Source: Gammaproteobacteria bacterium
GTDB lineage: Bacteria > Pseudomonadota > Gammaproteobacteria > Pseudomonadales > Azotimanducaceae
Length of the DNA: 48,080 bases
Assembly: GCA_009842245.1 (NCBI GenBank)
Contig: VYFT01000003.1
Coordinates: 1 to 48,080 of the forward strand
Reading direction: 5' to 3'
This document shows positions 1 through 9,729 of the stretch, piece by piece (within the stretch, counting starts at the first letter, position 1; each line of letters opens with the position of its first letter). The translations under genes were made by a program, and so were the position numbers. The notes beneath the pieces are model-generated. The model had not been told where the DNA came from. It searched no databases and was given only the letters and a program-made list of their open reading frames with translations.

Positions 1-3000
1 GGCGCGAACAGACCGAGAGTCGGCGCAGATTCGAGTCACAAAAACGATTCGTCTAGTTATTTAAGAAACGTCCTACACGGCGATTCGATAGTCTCTGTGA
101 GTAGTAAGGTTCGAGTTGGGCGAATGCAAAGCAATGAGTCCACGACTTCTCGGAGCACCAATGAGTCCGACGATCTAGATTGGTTGAACGCGAGTGCTGC
201 GATTGACGCAATACTAGAACAAGCTGAGAGTGCAAATCGAAACTGGACGTTCGGGTGGATTCGATTGAAGCATCCGCACGATTCCGCAGAAATAGAAAAA
301 GACCTGCGTCGTTTTGGCGCGCACACATTGGGGCAAAGTGGCGACTTGGTACGTTTGACGGTACCTAAGAGTCGCAAGAGCTTGGATGCTATTACGCAAC
401 TCTCTTGGGTAAGCGGATTTGGAGCGTTGTCTCCAAATCACAAGTTAAGCAGTGATCTCGAGAAGATGCATGAAGACAACACTCAATCAGCACTCATACC
501 GGTTTTTGTGGTTGTCATTACTTCAGAGATGGAGGACTTATTTCGAACCGAACTCGAGAAGATAGGATTAGAGGTGGGTCACTTCGACGCGTCTATACGG
601 ACGTTTGCCGCAGCGTTTCGACGAGGTCAGCTGTCCGATCTCTTAGCGTTAGACTTCGTGCAGGCGGTTGAACCTATTGCTGAGGCGAGAGTTTCGCACG
701 ACTCCGCCATACCTGCTGTAGGCGGTGACGCTCTTCGTTCCGTGGCCAGCACCTTTGGCTCTTACACGGGATTCACTGGGAGCACAGTCCCAATTGGAGT
801 TATGGATACGGGATTGAACGCAAACCACATCGCACTTTCGTCCAATAGGAAGAGTATCTGTGGAAGTAACTTCATGGAGGGTGAAGACCACGACCTTTGG
901 AATGACGGTTTTGGGCACGGAACTCATGTAACCGGAACGATGGCTGGAAACGGCTACTTTCAACCGAAGTACGCAGGGGTAGCACCCGGCGTCGAGCATA
1001 TTCGCTTTGCAAAAGTATTGAATAGTCAAGGTCTTGGGAGCACTTCGATCATCATCCAAGGGATGGATTTTTTGGCAAAAGCTACGTCGTGTCCAGAAGA
1101 AGGTTGGTCCGATGATCAATTGAAACCGTTGGTCGTGAATATGAGCCTTTCGAGTCGTAGTCTAGAGTACGACGGCAGATCGACTGGGCCACGAAAAGTA
1201 GACTCAATCGTCTGGACCCACCGACAGGTGTACGTTGTGTCAAACGCAAATGCCGCTATTTACGGATACTCGAATTATGCGTCGGGAAAGAACTCGTTAG
1301 GAGTAGGTGCAGTTCATGACAATGGCGATCTGGCTGATTTCAGCAGTCATGGTCCCACTGTTGATGGACGTTTGCTACCGTTAGTGGTCGGACCAGGAGT
1401 CGGTGTTATGTCTGCCGAAGGCAACGGGTCTTACGATGGATATCGTTCGTCAAACGGAACAAGCATGTCCGCGCCTTGTGTTGCAGGAGTTGCGACGCTA
1501 CTAATGGATGCGTCTCCCGAGCACCGCGAAGAACCGGCATTGGTGCGAGCCCGATTGATGGCAAGTGCCGTGCGACCAACAGCGTGGCTCAATTCGGAGG
1601 TGTTGTTTCCGGAGAACAACACCAACGGACCAGGGACCATACAAGCTAAGTATGGCATGGGATTGGTTTCGGCGCGAACCAGTATCGTCAATCTCGATGT
1701 CTCGGAAGGATGGACTAGTTCTGGTGCGACACTGACGTTGGAGAATGGCGAGTATGCCTACGAAGACATTGAGGTCCCGATAGGGACGTCGAGACTTGAC
1801 GTCGTAATGACTTGGGATGAGCCCCCCGCGGACACAATTTCCAGCACCGTATTAAACGATCTGGATCTTTGGCTGGACCATGGAGCGGACTGTGGATCAT
1901 CGCCTTGCGGTGAGCATTCATCACAGTCGAAGATTGACAACGTTGAGTGGGTGATTATTCAAAATCCTGAGCCTGGTACGTACCGAGTCCAAGTATCCGG
2001 AGAACGAATTTTCACGGAAGCTCCGCGCGCAGCGGTCGCTTGGACAATCATTCGAGGCCCGGATACGCCTCAGCTCACGTTGGAAACGGATCAGACCATA
2101 TACGAGGTAGAGAGTGGCCAAGATCACAACCATCACGTGGGAGTAACGGTGTCGACGGATGGCTATGTTGCTGCAGGTTCGGTATTGCATGTCGATTGTC
2201 GAACTGCCGACGATGAACCTTGTGAATCGTTTGGATTTTCGGCAGCGGACACAATGGACTTCTTCCGAAACTTTAGAGGGTCCGTACAAAGAGAGGACGG
2301 CATCGGCGTCGATAGTTCCCACGTTCGCGATATTTTCTTAGGTGAAATCGGTCATGGAGAAGAGCAACGAGTATTTCTTCATCTTGCCTCCAAATCGGAA
2401 GGACCTTTGACCATATACCTCACTGTCACCTCGTGGAACGGGACAAGTGCAAGTACTTCAGTTCTATTTCGTGAGTTAGATTCAGACGACGAGCCAGATA
2501 GTGAGACACAAACACCGAGCAACGACGCATATGACTCACCCACAGTGCTGGAAAGTGAGGGAGGTGTATTGGAAATTGACACTCTCTTGGCAACATCAGA
2601 ATCGGGTGAACCGATCCGGAAATCGACTGGTCAACGACCCACACAGTCTCTTTGGTTTCAATGGACTGCCGAACAATCAGGGCTAGCTTCCTTCGTAGTT
2701 AGCCCTCGAATCAGATTACCTAGTTGGTACTTGCTTAGGTTCAAACCTGTGGTAGATGTATTTCTCGCAACGGGACACTGTTGTGGGATTGCGAGTGCCC
2801 AGCAAGTCGGTTCTGCCGATTGGTCCGTGCAATTTTTTGCAGAGCAAGGGAAGGAGTATCGAATTCGCGTGGGTGGATCACATGCATCCATGCCACTAAC
2901 CTTGAATTGGCTCTTTGGGGAACGGCCACCCAATGACAATTTTGCGGATGCGACAACGCTGACTGGTGCATCCGGTACCGTATCGGGAAACAACCTAGGA

Positions 3001-5829
3001 GCCACAATCGAACCAGGGGAAGTCTATGGAACGCTTGCGTCGACTATTTGGTATCGGTGGACAGCTCCAGAGGACGGTGATTGGGAATTTCAGATCGAGG
3101 ATGCTCAACTCGTGCACGTCTTGGTGTTCTCAGGCGACACTATTGACGATTTGAGATTAGTTTCGGGCATCGCGCCACCGGGCGACCCGGTCTCCGTTGC
3201 TACCACGCAAGATGAAGTCTATTACATCATGATAGCCTCTCCGGACTCGCTTTCGGGTGGTTGGAAGTTTGACGACCTCACCTGGGAACAACAAACAAGG
3301 GCGCGCGCTGGATGGGACTGGTTCGACAGCGGACCGGCATTAGCCTCTACCGAGAGTGGAAATGTGTCTTTATCCCATGCACTCTCGTTAGGAGTAGAGC
3401 CGAACGAACCAGAATCCACGGGTATTCAAACGGGATGGCGAAAGTGGACCTCGCCGGGAGACGGACTCTACACTTGGTATTGGGACAGTCCCGAACTTCA
3501 ACTCAGTGCCTTTTCCGGAACCAGCGTAGGAGGTTTGAGTTTGACCGATGCGGGCACGAATAATGTTGTCGCGCGCGGACCCGAATTCGTTTTTAATGCG
3601 ACTGAGGGAGAAGAATATGCGATTTCTGTAGGACGACTCAAGGACAACAATCAAGCATACAACTTATCAACATCTTCATCGACTCGTACGTTGCTGCGTT
3701 GGGGTAAGACTCCCTCGAACAATTGGATCAGTGGGGCTGTTTCATTGAATGGCAGCGAGGGGAGTGTGGCTGGTTCTAACCAATTTGCTACAACAGGTTC
3801 GTCTGTTCGTTCACACTTGGGTTACTCGTCCCTATGGTACTCCTATGAAGCAGCTGAAACAGGATGGTTTAAATTTTGGATTGAGGGCGCGAGTTCTACA
3901 TCCATTTTGTCGGCTTTTCATTCGTCGGAGTCTAGTCTTAATCCTGAATTGATCATGAGTTCTCGATCAACTAGGTTGCCCGATGAGGGTATAGAAGTAG
4001 TCTTATACATTGAACAAGGTTCAAGTATGCTCTTACGAGTGGGAACGACACGCGCGCACTCGAGTTCATCATTCGAGCTACATTGGTCGCCTACAGACCC
4101 ACCGAATTGGCTGGTATATCGAGGTCGAGTCGCTGCGGGACATCGGGATGCTTCGGGGCAAGTCATTTCATTGTCTGGGTTAGCCGACATGGCGCTTAGT
4201 TCAGACGGCACGTTCCTGTTTGTCTCCACAAACTCGGGCGTGAGCGTGTTCGAGCGCGAACTCACGACTGGAAACCTTACTTTGACGCAAGAAATCACTG
4301 ATCCTGACGGTGGGAGTTTCCTAGCTTGGGATCCATATCGAGATCGTTTATATGCGCACAACCAGGACACATGGTGGACTTTTAGCACTAGTTCAGAAGA
4401 CTCCTCCGAGTTCGTCCTTGATAGGACGGACCATGGTATTGGAGTCGGTTCCAATTACAAGAGTGATGGAAGTCCAGTACTGTTCATGGGTAGCAATGGA
4501 GATCACCTTCACCGCTCAACAAATTTCTCACAGACGATTTATTCTTTTAACTCGGACAGTACTTTAAATTCCACGGGCAACAATTCCGTGTCAGGTCGTG
4601 CTGTATTTCCGTCGTTCGATGACAATTATTGGTGGCGATGGCAATCGAACGAGCTTCAACTACTTGGACGCGAAGTTGGAACGGGTGAATTTCCAGCGAT
4701 CTCTAAGCCTTGGATAAGTTCTCAATCATCGAGTTTTACCGGGACTTTTTCAAGCGATGACGAGTACTTCTTCACTGCATCAAGGGAAGCTCGATCGCAA
4801 GCAAATTTCACGGTCTATACCATCGACTATTTGACAGGTGCTATTGAACCAAACTTAACAGAGAGATTCTTCGGTCTTGGGCTCGTCTCGTGTGCTGGAG
4901 CGATTCCAAGAACAGGGTCTTATGTCATTGATGTGCTTTGCTCGTACGGTGGGTATGTAGTCGAGTACTCCCCTGAAGATGGTGACTTGACGTTGAGTGA
5001 CCATGTTGCTAACGTCAATTCTCGAACAAGGACTAGAGATCGTTTTGGCAGGCTTATACCACGATACACGCTTTCAAGCACTAGCCTTGGCGCGACTCCT
5101 GTCGAAGCAAGTCCCGATGGTCGACACGTTTATCTCGCGACTCGAGATCAGGGTCTTCTCATTTTTGAACGATTTGGAAACGAAGTAACTGACTTAACCG
5201 ATCCTGAGGTACTTCCAATTCTTCGGCTTGATCTATTGCAGGCGTCCAAGAATCAAATTCAGTTCAATGACGATACGGCTGAAGACGGTTGCCTTACCGC
5301 TTCGGACTGGGTCGTCGACAATGTGAGTTATTCGGTCATCGACTCGAAGTGGCAACGGCGAAGCTTAGACTCGTCATGGTCAGATATAGACGGCACGGAA
5401 GAAACGGGACAACTCTGTTCTTACTCGCCTTCTGACTCCAACGAGTATCGTATGGTTGCAACGTTCACACGAGATGGTGAAACAATCGAATTCGCGAGCA
5501 ACTTCTTCGGCGAAATCGTTTATGAACGACTCGAGAGTCTGACGGTGGAATCGGACGAAGTCACCCTAGACACTCTCTCCATTTCCGAATGCACGGAAGT
5601 GTTAGATTTAGATATAAACGACGTGAATTACACGGTGAAAGAGTCTAAATGGCAGGACAGAGACGATTCAGAGAGCGATTGGTCTGACATCGCCTCCACT
5701 GTAACAGCGGGGGAACTCTGTCCTTACGATCCCGATGATTCTCGCGAGTATCGATTGGTAGGTAGGTTTGTTATAGACGACGCAGAAGACTACTATTCCA
5801 GCAACGTGTTGCAGGAAGAATCTGAGTAG
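1..5829 (+). CDS. Giant subtilisin-like (S8) serine protease, copy A, 5' end outside window
   Basis: The frame is open from base 1 and aligns with the N-terminal linker of the two paralogues at 24550 and 30674, so the true start lies about 200 bp upstream; 1942 residues are visible. Subtilase triad in visible numbering: Asp269 (MDTG), His306 (GHGTHV), Ser488 (GTSMSAP). Order: two-part propeptide-like region, S8 domain, KP-43-like beta-barrel (VLNDLDLW, then PEPGTYRVQV), CARDB-like domain, four PPC-like repeats (NDNFADA, SIWYRWTAP type), a beta-propeller, and two C-terminal repeats with paired Cys (LCSYSP, LCPYDP). The paralogues have an N-terminal membrane anchor, so the catalytic part should face the periplasm or outside. 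The domains are clear; the substrate is unknown. A ligase gene follows 61 bp downstream. Confidence 0.93.
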   Translation, partial: GANRPRVGADSSHKNDSSSYLRNVLHGDSIVSVSSKVRVGRMQSNESTTSRSTNESDDLDWLNASAAIDAILEQAESANRNWTFGWIRLKHPHDSAEIEKDLRRFGAHTLGQSGDLVRLTVPKSRKSLDAITQLSWVSGFGALSPNHKLSSDLEKMHEDNTQSALIPVFVVVITSEMEDLFRTELEKIGLEVGHFDASIRTFAAAFRRGQLSDLLALDFVQAVEPIAEARVSHDSAIPAVGGDALRSVASTFGSYTGFTGSTVPIGVMDTGLNANHIALSSNRKSICGSNFMEGEDHDLWNDGFGHGTHVTGTMAGNGYFQPKYAGVAPGVEHIRFAKVLNSQGLGSTSIIIQGMDFLAKATSCPEEGWSDDQLKPLVVNMSLSSRSLEYDGRSTGPRKVDSIVWTHRQVYVVSNANAAIYGYSNYASGKNSLGVGAVHDNGDLADFSSHGPTVDGRLLPLVVGPGVGVMSAEGNGSYDGYRSSNGTSMSAPCVAGVATLLMDASPEHREEPALVRARLMASAVRPTAWLNSEVLFPENNTNGPGTIQAKYGMGLVSARTSIVNLDVSEGWTSSGATLTLENGEYAYEDIEVPIGTSRLDVVMTWDEPPADTISSTVLNDLDLWLDHGADCGSSPCGEHSSQSKIDNVEWVIIQNPEPGTYRVQVSGERIFTEAPRAAVAWTIIRGPDTPQLTLETDQTIYEVESGQDHNHHVGVTVSTDGYVAAGSVLHVDCRTADDEPCESFGFSAADTMDFFRNFRGSVQREDGIGVDSSHVRDIFLGEIGHGEEQRVFLHLASKSEGPLTIYLTVTSWNGTSASTSVLFRELDSDDEPDSETQTPSNDAYDSPTVLESEGGVLEIDTLLATSESGEPIRKSTGQRPTQSLWFQWTAEQSGLASFVVSPRIRLPSWYLLRFKPVVDVFLATGHCCGIASAQQVGSADWSVQFFAEQGKEYRIRVGGSHASMPLTLNWLFGERPPNDNFADATTLTGASGTVSGNNLGATIEPGEVYGTLASTIWYRWTAPEDGDWEFQIEDAQLVHVLVFSGDTIDDLRLVSGIAPPGDPVSVATTQDEVYYIMIASPDSLSGGWKFDDLTWEQQTRARAGWDWFDSGPALASTESGNVSLSHALSLGVEPNEPESTGIQTGWRKWTSPGDGLYTWYWDSPELQLSAFSGTSVGGLSLTDAGTNNVVARGPEFVFNATEGEEYAISVGRLKDNNQAYNLSTSSSTRTLLRWGKTPSNNWISGAVSLNGSEGSVAGSNQFATTGSSVRSHLGYSSLWYSYEAAETGWFKFWIEGASSTSILSAFHSSESSLNPELIMSSRSTRLPDEGIEVVLYIEQGSSMLLRVGTTRAHSSSSFELHWSPTDPPNWLVYRGRVAAGHRDASGQVISLSGLADMALSSDGTFLFVSTNSGVSVFERELTTGNLTLTQEITDPDGGSFLAWDPYRDRLYAHNQDTWWTFSTSSEDSSEFVLDRTDHGIGVGSNYKSDGSPVLFMGSNGDHLHRSTNFSQTIYSFNSDSTLNSTGNNSVSGRAVFPSFDDNYWWRWQSNELQLLGREVGTGEFPAISKPWISSQSSSFTGTFSSDDEYFFTASREARSQANFTVYTIDYLTGAIEPNLTERFFGLGLVSCAGAIPRTGSYVIDVLCSYGGYVVEYSPEDGDLTLSDHVANVNSRTRTRDRFGRLIPRYTLSSTSLGATPVEASPDGRHVYLATRDQGLLIFERFGNEVTDLTDPEVLPILRLDLLQASKNQIQFNDDTAEDGCLTASDWVVDNVSYSVIDSKWQRRSLDSSWSDIDGTEETGQLCSYSPSDSNEYRMVATFTRDGETIEFASNFFGEIVYERLESLTVESDEVTLDTLSISECTEVLDLDINDVNYTVKESKWQDRDDSESDWSDIASTVTAGELCPYDPDDSREYRLVGRFVIDDAEDYYSSNVLQEESE

Positions 5830-5842
5830 CCGAACACATGAT

Positions 5843-5859
5843 AGAGTGAGCCACACTCT
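5843..5859 (+). terminator. Weak hairpin after copy A
   Basis: AGAGTG and CACTCT form a 6-bp perfect stem with a 5-nt loop, 14 nt past the stop codon, followed by TTTG. There is no long T tract, so this is at best a weak or partial terminator before the ligase gene. Confidence 0.2.
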
Positions 5860-5890
5860 TTGAACTTATTAAAGAAGGTGAAGTCGATCC

Positions 5891-7036
5891 ATGGTACATG
5901 ACGTTGATTTAAACATTACTCTTGGTGTCGAAGAAGAAGCTTTTCTTATTGATCCAGAGACAAGAGATTTAGTTTCGGACCCGGACCCGCAACTGTTCGA
6001 CGAATGTGAGAAAAATTCGGCACCACACAAAGTTGTACGCGAACTGCTGAGGTCTCAAATCGAAACCAACACTCGGGTATGCGATTCGGTTAGCGAAGTA
6101 CGCAAAGCTTTAATTGAGACACGCGGTTTAATCTATAAAACTGCCAAGAAATTTGATTACGACATCGCAGCAATATCAACCCATCCATTCGCAGCCTGGC
6201 AGGATCAGAGTCCGACACCCAAAGAACGCTACGAATCTTCTGCTATGCTGTATCAAGAACTGGTAAGGAGATTGGTGATCGGTGGCATGCACGTTCATGC
6301 TGGATTTGGAGACCCCGATATGAGAATTCGGGTCATGAATGCGGTGCGACACTACTTGCCGTTGTTATTGGGACTATCTACGTCCTCACCTTTTCGAGAC
6401 GGATTAGAAACTGGGTACAAGAGTTCTCGCTTGAACTTCTTGGCAGGAATACCTCGCACGGGAATACCTAAAGCATTGTCAAGTTTTGAGGAGTTCAAGT
6501 CGCTTGAACGCGAGTTTCAAAAATGGGGGTTTATCGGTGATGCGGGTGAGATGTGGTGGGATATCAGACCTTCAAACGCTTACCCTACGATTGAACTCAG
6601 GGTGTGCGACGTCTGTACACGAATTGATGATGCGGTGGCCATCGTCGCACTCTATGCAAGTTTGATTCGTAAGTATTTGAGAACAGAGTCTGCGGGATCC
6701 TTAGCGTCCGATGAGATTCTGACGGAAATCATTTTTGAGAACCGATTTCAGGCTCAACGATACGGTATCTTTGCGTTCTTAGCTGACCCAAATGACGGTA
6801 CTCGAACCGATATTGCGGATATTCTGGATCGACTGATTTCTGAACTTCACGAAGACGCAGAAGCTTTAGATTGTGTCAGTGAGATCGAACATGCTCGAGA
6901 AATCGTGAAGACTGGAACGAGTGCGGATCGTCAGCTCGATCTATATAGACTGGCTTTGCTCAATCAGAAGTCCACCGACGAGGCACTACGCGAGGTTGTT
7001 GATGCTACGATACAAGAGACAATGGAGAACGTTTGA
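5891..7036 (+). CDS. YbdK-type carboxylate-amine ligase (glutamate-cysteine ligase 2 family)
   Basis: The 381-residue cytosolic protein has the hallmarks of the GCS2/YbdK family: GVEEEAFLID at 12-21, GGMHVHAG at 131-138, a SSPFRDG stretch and an ELRVCDVCT segment that shape the ATP- and glutamate-binding pocket. The family joins a carboxylate (classically glutamate) to an amine with ATP and shows weak glutamate-cysteine ligase activity in E. coli YbdK; the physiological substrate is usually unknown. Length matches the family. The ATG is preceded by AGAAGGTGA. It follows giant protease copy A by 61 bp and may share its transcript. No glutathione synthetase gene lies nearby, so a role in glutathione synthesis is not supported by context. 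Confidence 0.9.
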   Translation: MVHDVDLNITLGVEEEAFLIDPETRDLVSDPDPQLFDECEKNSAPHKVVRELLRSQIETNTRVCDSVSEVRKALIETRGLIYKTAKKFDYDIAAISTHPFAAWQDQSPTPKERYESSAMLYQELVRRLVIGGMHVHAGFGDPDMRIRVMNAVRHYLPLLLGLSTSSPFRDGLETGYKSSRLNFLAGIPRTGIPKALSSFEEFKSLEREFQKWGFIGDAGEMWWDIRPSNAYPTIELRVCDVCTRIDDAVAIVALYASLIRKYLRTESAGSLASDEILTEIIFENRFQAQRYGIFAFLADPNDGTRTDIADILDRLISELHEDAEALDCVSEIEHAREIVKTGTSADRQLDLYRLALLNQKSTDEALREVVDATIQETMENV

Positions 7037-7120
7037 CATGAGCACAGTGCAATGTATCTCATATGTCCACTAGCCACCAAACTCAGGCAACGGCGCTAGT
7101 TCCCGAAATTCTCATAGACT

Positions 7121-7143
7121 GATCAACTAATTGTTAGTTGATC
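7121..7143. repeat. Perfect 10-bp inverted repeat (hairpin or operator)
   Basis: GATCAACTAA, a 3-nt loop, then TTAGTTGATC. It lies 84 bp after the ligase stop and 35 bp before the next start codon. It has no T tract, so it could be an operator or a weak transcript end; the sequence does not decide. Confidence 0.6.
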
Positions 7144-7178
7144 TATAACATGTGGGCACTGTTGTTTAGGAGTGAACT

Positions 7179-7361
7179 ATGTCGCCCGATGATCAAAGTC
7201 TAATAGTTTTATTCGTCCTTGTTGTGTTAATTTCCGCGATTTTTTACTTTATACCCACTATGGTCGCGGTGAAGAGAAAGTGTAGAAACAGAACGGGGAT
7301 AATCGTTGTCAATATCTTCTTAGGGTGGACATTCGCTGTTTGGGTAGTCGCATTAGTCTGA
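7179..7361 (+). CDS. Small two-helix membrane protein, superinfection-immunity-like
   Basis: The 60-residue protein has two hydrophobic segments (about 8-30 and 43-60) separated by a basic loop KRKCRNR. The pattern FYFIPTMVAVKRK followed by NIFLGWTFAVWVVALV fits the superinfection immunity protein family, named after phage T4 Imm but widespread in bacterial chromosomes as small inner-membrane proteins of unknown role. AGGAG lies 6 nt before the ATG. It stands alone between the ligase gene and a degraded duplicate. Whether it has any antiphage function here is unknown. Confidence 0.75.
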   Translation: MSPDDQSLIVLFVLVVLISAIFYFIPTMVAVKRKCRNRTGIIVVNIFLGWTFAVWVVALV

Positions 7362-7400
7362 GCGATGATTGATCCAATCGAAGATGGAGACGACCACCTC

Positions 7401-7555
7401 TAAGGCAACCCTAAAGAAGGATTGGTCCCGACTATTTTTTTAGAATCGGATCCAGACTTCCACATGATATATTGGTATCGGACCATGAACTGCCGATAGT
7501 GCGTTATCAGTTAAACCTTCTCAGTGTGTCATGGTTCAGAATTGCGTAGAATGAC
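7401..7555 (-). pseudogene. Frameshifted remnant of the 13031-13423 gene
   Basis: This stretch aligns base by base with the intact minus-strand gene further on. AACCCTAAAGAA begins at 7407 here and at 13253 there. Shared blocks include TGGTCCCGA, GAATCG.ATCC and ATATC/GTATCGGACC. One extra base in a run of seven T here breaks the frame, and an insertion follows near 7520. The homology covers only the N-terminal half of the gene. Together the two copies bracket the 7633-13023 operon in the same orientation. Confidence 0.75.
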
Positions 7556-7632
7556 TTTGTGAACACTGCGAACGATGAGCGTTTGCGTGACCGAGCACAA
7601 TCGTTGAAAACAGAACAAACGAGAAAGCCTTC

Positions 7633-7998
7633 ATGAATACTAAAAAATCTTCAAAGAAAATCTTTACATTGGTAGCGGCGATTGTTGTCGCAATCTCTGC
7701 GCATCTGGTCGTTGCTTCTGGATCAGTTGGTGGCGGCGGCGGACCTAGCAAGTTTGGACACGTGTACACTCAAGGCAAAGCAATATTCTTCAAGAAAATT
7801 GCTTGCGGCGAAGGATGCCCCATGACGCGCAAGGAAGTCACAGCCGATAAAGCTAAGGAGATTGTATCGGCGATTCGATCCCGAAACGAACTATCGAAAA
7901 CCGAATCCGAAATGGACAAAGTAGTGTCCTCGCTTGAGGAGTCGGAGATAGAAAAAGTAGAACACTACTTGGCCCGTCGTTTCAAAATAAAAGACTAA
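7633..7998 (+). CDS. Small secreted protein resembling a cytochrome c fragment
   Basis: 121 residues with a signal peptide at 1-29 (basic KKSSKK, hydrophobic core, cut near VVASG). A glycine run follows at 33-37. The segment YTQGKAIFFKKIACGEGCP at 45-63 looks like the start of a c-type cytochrome domain (YxxGKxxFxxxxC), but the heme motif CxxCH is absent: the cysteines are Cys58 and Cys62 (CX3C) and Pro63 follows. The C-terminal half is charged and helical. It is the first gene of a plus-strand operon, 52 bp before the barrel gene. A periplasmic location is likely. Heme binding is doubtful; a disulfide or another ligand is possible. Confidence 0.65.
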   Translation: MNTKKSSKKIFTLVAAIVVAISAHLVVASGSVGGGGGPSKFGHVYTQGKAIFFKKIACGEGCPMTRKEVTADKAKEIVSAIRSRNELSKTESEMDKVVSSLEESEIEKVEHYLARRFKIKD

Positions 7999-8050
7999 AA
8001 ATTTTTTCAAACACACAAATTCCATTCGCACTTTCTTATAGGTCATCGAG

Positions 8051-8902
8051 GTGAATTACATGACACGTTCCCGATTGCAACTGTGCACGCTGACTGGTGC
8101 ACTTCTTTTCTGTTCTTCCTTGGTCGCCGAAGGATCTCCTTGGTTACCAGTACCACAAACAATTTCACTGTCTGTTTCGCGCGTTGTACAAGAAGCGGAT
8201 CAGTTTTATAGGGGAGATACCCATGCCAACCTACCCTTCGGTGAATTCAATCAAACAACACTGTGGTTCAGTGGCAAATATGGCCTAAACGATAAGACCG
8301 CTATAGATGTGCAGTTTGGAACATCTGAAGTGGAAGCTGGACCACTTGGATCTTCTGACGGTACGCAGGACGCGACTGTGGGTATTACTCGTTCGTTGTT
8401 AGATGAACTGGAAACCGGCACATTCAGCGTGTCCGTGCGGGTTGCGGGCACACTCGCGGGAGATTACGACACCGGCCAGCCCCATTCGTTAGGAGATGGA
8501 GCGAACTCTTTTGCGGGGTCTGTAAACGTAGGAAAATATCTTACTCCTAATTTTGGGGTCGCTGGGGAATTTGGCTTTCGATTCTCAACCAATGACGTAC
8601 CGTCGGAGTGGTTTTTGAGCGCGGGAGGCAACTATTTTGTAAATCCATATATCAGTGCTTACGCGCAGTATCAATTGAAACAGTCAAACGGTGATCTCGA
8701 CATCGGAGGCTCAGGATTTACACCTGCGGGATTTCCGGAGGTACAAGAGAACTATTCTCGATTTCGGACTGGGGTCAACCTACAGTATCAGAACTTTAGT
8801 TGGGACGTCAATATTCATAGGACGCTGAGTGGCCGAAACACGGCAGACTTTGACATCGTAAGCATGACCTTCACCTTGTTCGTCGACTTATTCCGTCCTT
8901 GA
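8051..8902 (+). CDS. Outer-membrane beta-barrel protein
   Basis: 283 residues with a signal peptide at about 1-26 (CTLTGALLFCSSLVAEG). The rest is alternating hydrophobic and polar beta strands rich in Gly, Asn, Tyr and Phe, ending in FTLFVDLFRP, as in outer-membrane barrels. GAGGTG lies upstream of the ATG. It sits 45 bp before a glycosyltransferase in the same operon, so a transport or surface role linked to that pathway is plausible. No specific porin or transporter family is recognised. Confidence 0.75.
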   Translation: MNYMTRSRLQLCTLTGALLFCSSLVAEGSPWLPVPQTISLSVSRVVQEADQFYRGDTHANLPFGEFNQTTLWFSGKYGLNDKTAIDVQFGTSEVEAGPLGSSDGTQDATVGITRSLLDELETGTFSVSVRVAGTLAGDYDTGQPHSLGDGANSFAGSVNVGKYLTPNFGVAGEFGFRFSTNDVPSEWFLSAGGNYFVNPYISAYAQYQLKQSNGDLDIGGSGFTPAGFPEVQENYSRFRTGVNLQYQNFSWDVNIHRTLSGRNTADFDIVSMTFTLFVDLFRP

Positions 8903-8947
8903 TTTCTCCAACCTAAAGCCCAAACAACAGGTATTGCTCAGGAGACA

Positions 8948-9691
8948 ATGTTTAACGGCGTCAGAGTCGGAGTTGTTATCCCAGCACTGAATGAGGAGGA
9001 GTCAATTGGACTGGTAGTTCGCGATATCTATTCTCAACGTAACGAAGACGGAACCCAAATTGTTGACGATTTAGTGGTGTGCGATAACGGATCTACTGAT
9101 TCAACAGCGCGGGTTGCTACCGCGGCTGGTGCGGTACTTGTATCAGATCGAAAAAAGGGCTATGGTCGTGCGTGCCTTACTGCAATTGATACCATACGAA
9201 AAAAGTCGCCCGGAGTTGTCGTCTTTATGGACGGTGATCACGCATTTGACGCAAGTGATATTCCCACGATGCTGAGTTCAATCGATCAAGGAGCAGATCT
9301 TGTTATAGGTTCGCGGACTCTAGGTAATTGTGAACCCCGAGCACTATCAGTTGCGCAACGAATTGGGAACAAGGTGGCAACAGCCTTAATTGGTCTATTG
9401 TGGGGAGCACCGATCACGGACTTGGGACCATACAGAGCTATCAGATCAACCGCTCTTGATCGGTTGTGCATGCAAGATGAAGCTTTTGGATGGACAGTGG
9501 AAATGCAGGTTAAAGCAATAAAAATGAACATGCGCATCGTAGAAATTCCAGTGAATACAAGAGTACGTCTCGGATACTCAAAGATTAGCGGTACGATTAA
9601 GGGTGTAATCTTGGCGGGCACAACAATCCTTTTCAAGATTATTCAGTTGCGAATTTTCGATCCTGCTACATCAACTATCCGCTACCGGTAA
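8948..9691 (+). CDS. GT2 glycosyltransferase, dolichol-phosphate mannosyltransferase-like
   Basis: 247 residues with a GT-A fold: VVIPALNEEE at 9-18, DNGSTD at 46-51, the metal-binding DGDHAFD at 95-101, GSR at 121-123, DLGPYRAI at 158-165 and a basic RxGYSKISGT segment at 207-216. It resembles polyprenyl-phosphate sugar synthases, which move a sugar from a nucleotide donor to a lipid carrier at the inner membrane. No C-terminal transmembrane pair is present. AGGAG precedes the start. It is in an operon with DUF547, ArsS-like and GT-C genes; it could make the lipid-linked donor used by the GT-C protein at 11692. Confidence 0.88.
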   Translation: MFNGVRVGVVIPALNEEESIGLVVRDIYSQRNEDGTQIVDDLVVCDNGSTDSTARVATAAGAVLVSDRKKGYGRACLTAIDTIRKKSPGVVVFMDGDHAFDASDIPTMLSSIDQGADLVIGSRTLGNCEPRALSVAQRIGNKVATALIGLLWGAPITDLGPYRAIRSTALDRLCMQDEAFGWTVEMQVKAIKMNMRIVEIPVNTRVRLGYSKISGTIKGVILAGTTILFKIIQLRIFDPATSTIRYR

Positions 9692-9729
9692 ACGACCGGG
9701 TAAGCGCGTGTCGGCGTAGGAACTAAACA

